Position numbers and translations under genes: made by a program. A stretch of 51,860 nucleotides of DNA from Oscillospiraceae bacterium (lineage in GTDB: Bacteria > Bacillota > Clostridia > Oscillospirales > Ruminococcaceae). Below, in pieces: positions 9,801 through 16,992 of the stretch. Position 1 is the stretch's first letter, and each line of letters starts with the position of its first letter. The notes under the pieces were generated by a model. It worked only from the letters and a program-made list of their open reading frames with translations, was not told the origin of the DNA and did not search any database. The stretch spans positions 1 to 51,860 of the forward strand of contig JAAVIF010000014.1 in NCBI GenBank assembly GCA_014799365.1, written 5' to 3'.

Positions 9801-12800
9801 TGTATTTTACCACCGTGATCTGCGGAGACGTAAAATTGCTTTCGTTAAAGCTTTGAGGTATCACCGCGTATACGATGTTGTCGCTGCCCTTGAATATATC
9901 GGTACCCGATGTTGCGCCGACAGGTACAACTATCTCGGTCAGTGAAGTACAGTTTGTAAAGGCTTCGTTTCCAAAGGTGCTGAGTGCCGTGGAAAGTCTC
10001 GCAAACGCAAGCCTTGTGCAGTTTGAAAACGCCTGTGAACCGATAAAGGTCACGTTATTGGGAACGGTAATGCCCTTAAGACCCGTACAGTCCATGAACG
10101 CCTTGCTGCCTATCGATGTAAGAGACGGAGGCAAAGAAATATTTTCCAAGGAGGTACAGTCGTTAAAGGCCTCGTCGCCGATCGTGGACAGTACGCTGCC
10201 CTCGGCTATGGCAACCGTGTCAAGCTTGGGGCTGTTACCGAATGCGTTTCTGCCGATAGACTTAACGGTAGCGGGAACGGTAACAGTGTTTAATTCGGGG
10301 CAGTCCGCAAAAGCGTTTGCTCCTATTGATTCAAGTCCGCTGTTAATCTCGACCTTCTGTACAATGGGCTTAAGAGTGCTCCACATTTCATCAAAGTGAG
10401 TGTCGCCCTCTATCATATCCCACATTTCGCCTGTACCGCTTATAACTATGGTATATTCGTTATCCTTGAATATCCATGTGGCGGTATCGCCGCACTTACC
10501 GCCCTGACGTCCGCAAAGCACACATCTGCGCTTGCTGTTAAAGCAGTCGTCGTGTCCCTCCCAAACGGGATAGCGAACGAGATTGTCATTGTCCCAACGC
10601 TGTTCCTTACCCAAAACGGCACCGGTTATCTGATAAACGCCGTCTATAAGGTCGTAAATTATCACCGTGGTCTGAGCGGGAGCCAACGTTTCCTCCAAAG
10701 CCTCGCTGAAGCAGTGCTTGGGTATTTCCAGCACCTCCAAGCCCGAGCAGCCGGCAAACGTTCCGGGAGCGATAGGATCAATTACTCCGTAAGGAATAAC
10801 GATCTTTTTCAGGCTTTGACAGCCCGCAAAGGCAATATCCTCAATAATGGTAACCGTATCGGGAATGGTCAGCTCCTCCAATCGGTTACAGGACGCAAAC
10901 GCACCCTCGCGAATCGCCTGCAAGCCGTTGGGAAGTCTTACGGTTTTAAGATTGGGGCAGATGTTAAATGCGTTTTCGGGTATCTCCGTTATTCCGTCGG
11001 GTATATTAACGTTCTCGAGTGCCGTTTCAGAGAAAGCGGCTCTTCCGATGCTTGTAACGCTGGTCGGAATATTCAGCTGTCTGAGAGAGGTAAATCTTGA
11101 AAACGCGTTTTCCTGAATGGATTGAATGGTCGAAGGCAGCACGACCTCCGATATTTTATCGTGGTTGCCGTAATCATCACTTTCGATGCTGTTTCTTATA
11201 GCAACTATCGGAATGCCCAAAATCTGGCTGGGTATGGTGACCTTTACGTCGCTGCGTACGGGATCGTTGGGAATATAGATTCCCATAATAACCTGACCGT
11301 CATACGCCAGAATTGCCGCGTTGGGATTAGGCAAAGCCCACTGTGCGGGATTTGTCGTAACCGCCAGGCTGTTGTCAACGGCAAGAGCCGTTATATCATC
11401 GCAGCCGGTAAACGCGTCGGGAGCTAAGTCATTAACGCGAATGGGCAGAACTACGATGCCGCTTAAGCCCGTATCTTTAAAAGCCTCGCTGCCAATTTTT
11501 CTCAGATTTCTGGGGAATGTGATGCTTGTTATCTTATCACAGCCGCTGAAAGCTCCGCTGCCGATATTTGTTAAAGCAGAATCGGTTCCCAGTCCGACAT
11601 ACGTGAGCATTTTGCAGTTCTTGAAAGCGTCGTCGCACAGAGATGTGATCCTGTCGCCTATAATTACTCTTTGTATCTGATCTTTATACAGACCTATCCA
11701 CGGATGAGAGGTCACTTCACCGTCTCCCGAGATTTTAAGCTCTCCGTTCAGCTGGTCAAAGGACCACTGTGCGTAAGGACGCTGTTCGATAGGACCGCAG
11801 TAGCCGCCGATCGTACCGCAAAGAATACATTTATTATCGCTCGGCTTGAAGCAATGCTCGTGATTTTCGTCAAGAGTAAAGCCGTCGGGAAGCGGTACTC
11901 TGTCGCCGGTGTATTCGCCGACAATGCTTGCGCCTACTATTAAGTTGCCGCTGTAAAACAGAACAACAGCCTTTGTGTTATCCGAAGTGGTGAAAAGTAT
12001 ATCCTTACAATTATCGTAAAGAGAGTGGGGCATTATGATCCTGAAGGTATCGGTAAAACCGCAGCCGACAAATACGTCGTCGCCCATTCTGGTAACAGTA
12101 TCGGGAATAATGATCTCCTTCAGGTTCACACAGCGTGCGAAGGCGTGACCGCCTATATCGGTAACGGTACCGGGAATGTTGACGGAGGAAAGATTCTGCG
12201 CGCCGTCAAAAGCGTAAGAGCCAATGGAGGTTACGCCGCTGTCAATTTTGATCTCGTTTATTTCGGGCAAATGAGCCTTCCAGGGCGGAGCCTTTTCACC
12301 GTCATTGGTGAAGTTCTGCATTTTTCCCTTGCCCCAGATGTGCAGAATACCTTTTCCGTTTTCGTAATAAAATTTCCATTCAACGGTTTTATCCAGGTCC
12401 TCACTGGCGTCGCCCTGAACGTTTCCGCATATCTGACACACGTTTGTATCTGGGTCGATATACTTATGAGGACATGTTTCCTTGTTTACCAGATCGCGGG
12501 AATCTTCCTCAACGAAAACGACCTCCTTGCCGCAGATTGTTTCGGGAACGGTTACAAGCGCGCCGGGTGTACCGGGCTTTATCTTTGTTATCTCAACCTT
12601 ATTGTCGGGATCGGCAGCATAAGGCTGATACTCTAACTTAAAGGTTTCGTTCGGTATAGTTCCGTCGGTAGGTATCGAACCGCTTATAGACGAAGGATAT
12701 GCGATCTGATTAAGTCCCGAGCAGTTTATGAACGCTTCCGCGCCAATGACTTTAACGCTTTCGGGAAGCTGAATAACAACTACTCTGAGGCAGTTTTTGA

Positions 12801-15114
12801 ACGCGGCCTCGCCTATTTCCGTAACACCGTCGGGGATAATGATCTCGGTAAGCTGTCTGCAATCCTCAAAAGCATGATTGCCTATTCTTGTTGCCGATTT
12901 GGGAATCGTAATATTGGTTATTTTGGTAAGCCCCTGGAATGCGAAATCTCCGATCTCGGTAATATTACCGCTGATGCTGAGCTTTAAAACATCCTTTGCC
13001 GTTTGTCTGTAAAGCTTCTGCCAAGGGTTGGTGTCGCCGACATCGGCCGCCGAGCCGACTATGGTGGGAGCGGTGTAGTCCTTTATTTTGGGATCAACAA
13101 CACCGTCCTTTGTCAAAACAAAAACGGTGGAATTGTCGTCCGACCAGTACCAATAAACATCGTCGGGATTTGTTTTTCCTATATTTCCGCCCCAAACCTC
13201 ATGACAAACGGTACAAAGTCCGAATTCACTTTCAAAGCGGTGATTGTGAGTGCTGGGAATAACAGGCTTGCCCTGCCATTCCGACGGAAATTCATATGTA
13301 CCTCCGTTTGCCAAAAATTTCTCGTCGTCAACCTCGGTTATTCTTATAACGTCGCCGTCGTCACGGTATTTCATCTTTACCACGTTTTCGGGGAAAGCCA
13401 TAGGACCTGCGGGAAGAGATTCCGGGTAAAGTATTATGTCAACACCGTTTATTCCCTCAAACACGTAGTCGCCTACGTTTGTAACGCTCTGAGGAAGCCA
13501 TACGGCCTTATTGTCGGGGTTTGTGACTGTAACATTGCCGAAGGCATGACTGCCTATCTGAGTAACTGTCGAGGGGATCGAAATGCCTTCAATGCTTAAA
13601 TCATAGAAAGTGTAGTCGCCCAAATATATAACGCCGTCTCTGATCTGAAGCTTTTTTATTTCACTTTTTTTGGCATTCCAGGACGGCAGAGCGGACTCGG
13701 TATAGTTATCCATTCTGCCGTAATTGTCGGTAATACCCTCTACCGCGCTTATCATAAGCGTTTCGTCGGTAACGGACCAGCTTGTGTTATAGCTTAAGCC
13801 GCCGTCCTTGCCGCATATCGCGCACTTATCTCCGCCGTCGGGTATAACGTGGCTGTGATTCTGCGACACCAGATGGTGATACGCTTCATCGACCTTAACA
13901 ACAGGCAGTCCGTTTATGCGGGAGGGTATATCCACCGCTTCTCCGCCGCCGCCGATCGCAACTATTTCAACGCTGTCGGCATTTTGCTTGTATAATACTT
14001 TAAAGGTAGGTATCGAAACAAGGTTTGTGTAATTGTCAAAGCTGCTGCTTGCCGTATCGGGAATATAGACCGCGGTCATGTTCGAGCAGCCGTTGAAAGC
14101 AAAATCTCCGACCTCCGTAACATTGTAGGGGACCGTCATTTCTTCAAGAGAGGTACAGCCCGCAAAGGCGGATAAACCGATAGAGGTTACGCTGTCCGGG
14201 ATCGTGACCGACTTTAACGAAGTATTGTTCAGAAACATAAAGTCGCTGATCTTTTCGATGCCGTCGGGAATGTCTATCTCTTCGAGAGAAGTACAGCCCT
14301 CAAAGGCATTTGCTCCGACCTCCGTAACATTGATCATTCTTACGGAGGTAAGACTTGAACAGCCGCTGAAAGCCCCTGCTCCGATAGAAGTGACCGTTCT
14401 TGAGATAGGAGCGTTAACAAGGCTTGTGCAGCCTTTAAAGGTATCGATCCCGATAGAATCGATGCCCTCTATATTAACACTGGTGAGAGAGGTACAGTTT
14501 TCAAACATTCCGTCTCCCATTGCGTCAATTGTGCCTTGGGTGGAAGTGCCCATGGGAAAATCAACGCTTGTCAGCGAGGTACAGTCCTTAAATACACCGT
14601 TTCCGAATTCAAGACCCGTGATACCGAATGTCCCTACCTCGGTAAGACCGGTACAGCCTTCAAACGCGCCGTCGTCTATCAAGGCCGTTAAAGTCTGAAC
14701 TCTTACCGACGTTAACGACGTACAGCCCGCAAACGCATATTTGCCGACAACGCCGCTTCCGTACAGGCCGCTGGATTCAGCGGGAAAATCCGGCAGATTT
14801 TCCAAAGACGTACAGCCGTAAAACGCGTAGTCGCCGATAGTGGTAAAAGTGGTACTCATATTTATAAAGGTTATCTGATCTCTTATATGCGACCACGGAA
14901 CGTCGTCGGGCGACTCAAAATTAGGCATCGGCTTAGATTGATTGCCCTTAAGGCTTATGGACAAAGTGCCGCCGATAAGCTCCCAGTCAAAAACAGCCAT
15001 GCCGTATTCATCGTAGTAGGTTCCGCTGCTTGTTTCATCATCCGCCGCAACCTGCACACATACAAAATTAAGTGTTATGGCAAACGCAACAAGTAAAGAA
15101 ATAAATTTTTTCAT
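3835..15114 (-). CDS. Giant BspA-type leucine-rich-repeat (LRR_5) cell-surface protein (~3760 aa)
   Basis: Signal peptide MKKFISLLVAFAITLNFVCVQVAA; dozens of ~23-aa repeats I.IP.SVTSIG..AF.GCTSL; Pro/Gly/Thr linker; C-terminal TM segments; single uninterrupted frame. Confidence 0.95.
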   Translation of the reverse strand: MKKFISLLVAFAITLNFVCVQVAADDETSSGTYYDEYGMAVFDWELIGGTLSISLKGNQSKPMPNFESPDDVPWSHIRDQITFINMSTTFTTIGDYAFYGCTSLENLPDFPAESSGLYGSGVVGKYAFAGCTSLTSVRVQTLTALIDDGAFEGCTGLTEVGTFGITGLEFGNGVFKDCTSLTSVDFPMGTSTQGTIDAMGDGMFENCTSLTSVNIEGIDSIGIDTFKGCTSLVNAPISRTVTSIGAGAFSGCSSLTSVRMINVTEVGANAFEGCTSLEEIDIPDGIEKISDFMFLNNTSLKSVTIPDSVTSIGLSAFAGCTSLEEMTVPYNVTEVGDFAFNGCSNMTAVYIPDTASSSFDNYTNLVSIPTFKVLYKQNADSVEIVAIGGGGEAVDIPSRINGLPVVKVDEAYHHLVSQNHSHVIPDGGDKCAICGKDGGLSYNTSWSVTDETLMISAVEGITDNYGRMDNYTESALPSWNAKKSEIKKLQIRDGVIYLGDYTFYDLSIEGISIPSTVTQIGSHAFGNVTVTNPDNKAVWLPQSVTNVGDYVFEGINGVDIILYPESLPAGPMAFPENVVKMKYRDDGDVIRITEVDDEKFLANGGTYEFPSEWQGKPVIPSTHNHRFESEFGLCTVCHEVWGGNIGKTNPDDVYWYWSDDNSTVFVLTKDGVVDPKIKDYTAPTIVGSAADVGDTNPWQKLYRQTAKDVLKLSISGNITEIGDFAFQGLTKITNITIPKSATRIGNHAFEDCRQLTEIIIPDGVTEIGEAAFKNCLRVVVIQLPESVKVIGAEAFINCSGLNQIAYPSSISGSIPTDGTIPNETFKLEYQPYAADPDNKVEITKIKPGTPGALVTVPETICGKEVVFVEEDSRDLVNKETCPHKYIDPDTNVCQICGNVQGDASEDLDKTVEWKFYYENGKGILHIWGKGKMQNFTNDGEKAPPWKAHLPEINEIKIDSGVTSIGSYAFDGAQNLSSVNIPGTVTDIGGHAFARCVNLKEIIIPDTVTRMGDDVFVGCGFTDTFRIIMPHSLYDNCKDILFTTSDNTKAVVLFYSGNLIVGASIVGEYTGDRVPLPDGFTLDENHEHCFKPSDNKCILCGTIGGYCGPIEQRPYAQWSFDQLNGELKISGDGEVTSHPWIGLYKDQIQRVIIGDRITSLCDDAFKNCKMLTYVGLGTDSALTNIGSGAFSGCDKITSITFPRNLRKIGSEAFKDTGLSGIVVLPIRVNDLAPDAFTGCDDITALAVDNSLAVTTNPAQWALPNPNAAILAYDGQVIMGIYIPNDPVRSDVKVTIPSQILGIPIVAIRNSIESDDYGNHDKISEVVLPSTIQSIQENAFSRFTSLRQLNIPTSVTSIGRAAFSETALENVNIPDGITEIPENAFNICPNLKTVRLPNGLQAIREGAFASCNRLEELTIPDTVTIIEDIAFAGCQSLKKIVIPYGVIDPIAPGTFAGCSGLEVLEIPKHCFSEALEETLAPAQTTVIIYDLIDGVYQITGAVLGKEQRWDNDNLVRYPVWEGHDDCFNSKRRCVLCGRQGGKCGDTATWIFKDNEYTIVISGTGEMWDMIEGDTHFDEMWSTLKPIVQKVEINSGLESIGANAFADCPELNTVTVPATVKSIGRNAFGNSPKLDTVAIAEGSVLSTIGDEAFNDCTSLENISLPPSLTSIGSKAFMDCTGLKGITVPNNVTFIGSQAFSNCTRLAFARLSTALSTFGNEAFTNCTSLTEIVVPVGATSGTDIFKGSDNIVYAVIPQSFNESNFTSPQITVVKYNAENGIARITDAHTTLPRETIVIPAEIMDNTVRVISRNAFTVNSAYDKENTSVQLPETLERIEDYAFEGCTWLKEINIPGVSEVSGGVVYIGKQAFEGCTTLTEVVVPNSVEYLGKEAFQMCTNLQNVTLSNSLTSIEESTFNGCSKLAYIVIPEGVTEIEEKAFEDCAQLKYAVIPFSMRNGVINFTAFDGCTNLAALFVPTADAVTDDDGDADSVKAAVSEQDARKYKLRIAVYNNNKEVFKVFDGTTSDPRSTYEKVLEMPAGFTLRIDPPHKECFNIHNQCILCGDRGGYCGVNAQWKLDSAGNLIIWGTGAIDHDNPEYYGTWDNFRSSILRLEIGEGITSIDDNAFKSCRLISAQLPNTLEEIGKNAFSDCIALTAIEIPNSVINIGEGAFEGDLTLRSVVLPNSISRLNSNTFKGCISLGTVKLPEDLRYVETGVFSGCTSLTTIELPINTSRVSEEAFKDCVNLTYIVAPDKCNYTFNGDEFVNATYFKYAPEGNGVTITYARPGRNIHHLVIPKEISGRPVVSIGDNAFAPENSGYASVLDDDGGETGLISVTFPETVTAVGNGAFKDRTDIKKIVFEGRVETIGDSAFENCISLEEAELPDSVRVIGNRAFYNCVSLKTIPLYEGLEKIGSRAFEGCNFDRSVIIVPSTVEKMGEKAFGSVSNTAVIAISQQLAENYDYSKDNCGYLIYRVKEDGIKSVMKAKLGDGMITIAVPNSMIVDPLHEHCWINDSHSYCALCDFAGGSCGGDESVDGKNAFWRIDRETGTLYITGTGELKDYLGDETAPWLASELRNFIKAIEIGNGITNVPSNGFLNCENVKTAVIPATVSVIGENAFMGCTSLTEIVIPDGVENIEENTFKGCSSLKNVKLPDSVSNISSGAFQGCTSLSYIELGDNDVLIASDAFSSTLDYIAAGNNAKINRGSYNVFRYEPVENGVKIVKAELGGSKSELKFPSSIGGKTVVAIGGDVVSGYTEGIKQITIQEGVEVIEGNAFKGCADLTYLTLPKSLKAIGNGAFTDCVSLAQLNLSNGLKTIGENAFKNCGITKVKIPYSVTEVGNGAFSDCEKLETVIAPENTVINRNYFPAATLVSYNEAERITKASLGSGRNTIDKNGMEVDPNHEHCWYQGVCLLCNDSGGLCGSGLLWSLNGGVLVIERRDGLGATDQDTGEMYDFGSATPTPWADRAGEITKLVIREGTVSIGANAFRDCTALTDISEAFPSTITKIGENAFRGCVRLSGELVLAENITEVGANAFADCPELTKIILSDKTGPLNVSSNTAVIKYHFEGSNAVITEIVPVAGKKTDIPDYILAHKVVKVEKAYRKYVSDKHSHYHTEEDGNRCTLCDRISGECGPNTNWYIDEENNRLIIDGEGVMYDYNDADAPWTQYAEIIDYIIIREGVTSIGNNAFVNCGSFDEITLPQSITSIGDNAFAGCTIRRMYIPSHISQADRDKLSRDIEKVFYTVGQYENGEQYADVTRIDLPEGVETIVLPKTINCIPVRQVYADFRKYVSQDGHEHKYEDSDTDECHSSECLICGKVTYIHVWEDSWSSDDNGHWHGCERGDYSPIKDGIIDGSGYEDHDWTEVDRKEPTQSAEGWILYRCDVCGREKTTTLPKLEPGNPNPPITGDNPDPPGTGDNPTPPGTGTGTGGGGGFVPSPPSTGGGTTNPPGTGSGTVDPPSTGNNGGTNTTTPPQTQPWENTAPPVTNPPGGSNIPNESNFNGNYNLSTEPANNALNASIANNTSQLLSAVLTQEELDKLVNGTSTVQIILSVTEGDGTVSLRDRAIISAALGEYKLGEYLDISLYKVIDGVRERITHTSSPITITIDIPSSLRNGGRRFRMIRAHEGTAAILRDMDNNSNTITISTDRFSPYAIAYTDSVNVSEDYDPPMNTGDTGISAFVLVTMASGLTAVGMIYFNHASDVVVDQERRRKIAKLVAFGKKGKLQKYLAIPLIFLVTLYYQGIEGIQKNKKDTADEA
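4630..4920 (-). other. Pro/Gly/Thr-rich wall-spanning linker of LRR protein
   Basis: PGNPNPPITGDNPDPPGTGDNPTPPGTGTGTGGGGGFVPSPPSTGGG... translation. Confidence 0.85.
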
Positions 15115-15257
15115 TGGAATAACCATTCCTTTCCCATTTGTGACGCAAAGTAATTTTATTAAAAATGCGCCCTATGGTATTTTATAAATGTTATAGCCGT
15201 AAACGCCGTTTTAACGAAATAAGCTTTCATTAAACAAAGCGGTATCAAAAAATTAAA

Positions 15258-16649
15258 TCAATATTCCGCATTTCCAACGGTTCTTGGGAAGGGCAGCACG
15301 TCTCGGATATTGCCCACGGCGGTGATATACATTATCAGACGCTCAAAGCCCAATCCGAAGCCCGCGTGCTTTGTGCCGCCGTATCTTCTGAGATCGAGGT
15401 ACCAATTGTAGTCCTCTTCCTTTAAGCCCAATTCCTTCATTCTTGAAAGCAGCACGTCAAGTCTTTCCTCGCGCTGGCTTCCGCCGATTATCTCGCCTAC
15501 GCCCGGCACAAGCAGGTCGACCGCCGCAACGGTTTTTCCGTCGTCGTTGAGCCGCATGTAAAAGGCCTTTATCTCTTTGGGGTAATCCGTTACGAACAAG
15601 GGCTTTTTGTATACCTGCTCGGTCAAAAATCTTTCATGCTCCGTCTGAAGGTCGACGCCCCATTTTACCGGGTACTTAAACTTATCCTTATGCTTTTCAA
15701 GTATTTCTATCGCTTCGGTGTAGGTCACCTTGGCAAAGTCGCTGTTTATAATATCCTGTAACCGCTGTATAAGCTCCTTGTCATAAAAATCGTTAAAGAA
15801 CTTCATTTCGTCGGGGCAAAGGGTCAGGACCTCGTTCAGCACGTATTTTATCATATCCTTTGCCAGATCCATATCGTCCTGCAAGTCCGCAAAGGCTATC
15901 TCGGGCTCTATCATCCAAAATTCCGCCGCGTGTCTGGTGGTGTTTGAATTTTCCGCGCGGAATGTGGGGCCGAAGGTGTAGATCTGTCCGAACGCCATCG
16001 CCATAGCCTCGCCCTCAAGCTGTCCCGAAACGGTAAGACTGGCGGGTTTCCCGAAAAAGTCCTTGCTGTAATCTATCGCGCCGTCCTCGGTTCTGGGCGG
16101 ATCGGCGGGATCGAGAGTAGATACTCTGAACATTTCTCCCGCGCCCTCGCAGTCGCTGGCGGTGATTATGGGAGTGTTTACGTATACGAAGCCGCGCTGA
16201 TTGAAAAAGCTGTGTATGGCGTAAGCGGCAACGCTTCTTACTCTGAGTACCGCGCCTATGGTATTGGTTCTTGCTCTCAAATGGGAAATGGTGCGAAGAT
16301 ATTCAAGTGTATGCCGCTTCTTTTGCAGCGGATAATCGGAGGGAGCCAAGCCCTCGATCTCCACTTTATCGGCGTGTATTTCAAAGGGCTGCTTTGCCTC
16401 GGGCGTCAAAAGCAGCGTTCCCTTAACGTTGACCGCGCTTCCTACGCCCAGCTTGCTGAGTTCCTTAAAATTATCGACCTTTTCCTCCTCGAAAACCACC
16501 TGTACGCCCTTGAAGCCGCTGCCGTCGGACAATTCCATAAAGCCGAACGCCTTGCTGCCTCTGACTGTCCTTACCCAGCCGCACACCGTTATTTCCGCGC
16601 CGTTTTCGGGAGTATTCCTGTATAGATCCGATATTAAAGTCCTTGACAT
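15258..16649 (-). CDS. asnS: Asparaginyl-tRNA synthetase
   Basis: Class II aaRS motifs; N-terminal OB fold; [24 protein letters not shown] and [41 protein letters not shown]. Confidence 0.95.
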   Translation of the reverse strand: MSRTLISDLYRNTPENGAEITVCGWVRTVRGSKAFGFMELSDGSGFKGVQVVFEEEKVDNFKELSKLGVGSAVNVKGTLLLTPEAKQPFEIHADKVEIEGLAPSDYPLQKKRHTLEYLRTISHLRARTNTIGAVLRVRSVAAYAIHSFFNQRGFVYVNTPIITASDCEGAGEMFRVSTLDPADPPRTEDGAIDYSKDFFGKPASLTVSGQLEGEAMAMAFGQIYTFGPTFRAENSNTTRHAAEFWMIEPEIAFADLQDDMDLAKDMIKYVLNEVLTLCPDEMKFFNDFYDKELIQRLQDIINSDFAKVTYTEAIEILEKHKDKFKYPVKWGVDLQTEHERFLTEQVYKKPLFVTDYPKEIKAFYMRLNDDGKTVAAVDLLVPGVGEIIGGSQREERLDVLLSRMKELGLKEEDYNWYLDLRRYGGTKHAGFGLGFERLIMYITAVGNIRDVLPFPRTVGNAEY

Positions 16650-16875
16650 TTTCAACATTTCCTTTCTATATATATGGCTTTTATGTTATACCGATCCCAT
16701 TTTAACCTTACAAAAAAATCAAAAGGTCAAAATGGACCGCACCTGAAACACCAATCCCCACTTTATAAAGGGTTTAGTGTTGATTACAGACAATACGACA
16801 ATTATATTTAAGTCTATTATAGCACTTTTATTGTCAAAATGCAATATTTTTACGTATATTTTTGACAATTTCCTG

Positions 16876-16904
16876 TTGACTATCTTTTCCAAATGCTTTA
16901 TAAT
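16876..16904 (+). promoter_or_regulatory. Sigma-A promoter of beta-mannosidase gene
   Basis: TTGACT-17 bp-TATAAT. Confidence 0.85.
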
Positions 16905-16992
16905 TTAGATAAAGGAAATGTTTCCCATCAACGGGAAATATCGGCGTAAACCAAACGTTGGCTTGTACCTTAAAAACGAAAGGACAAAAAAC

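Noticed and set aside
3886-15096. Many plus-strand ORFs (60-234 aa) antisense to the giant LRR gene, e.g. 10396-11100 and 5356-5994
   Set aside because: Repetitive low-complexity mirror translations of the LRR repeats; no RBS or family resemblance; explained by codon bias of the real gene.
3835-15126. CRISPR-like periodicity
   Set aside because: Periodic ~69-bp similarity is degenerate coding LRR repeats, not identical direct repeats with unique spacers.
16650-16915. T-box riboswitch upstream of asnS
   Set aside because: No T-box consensus (AGGGTGGAACCGCG on minus strand) or terminator/antiterminator pair found.
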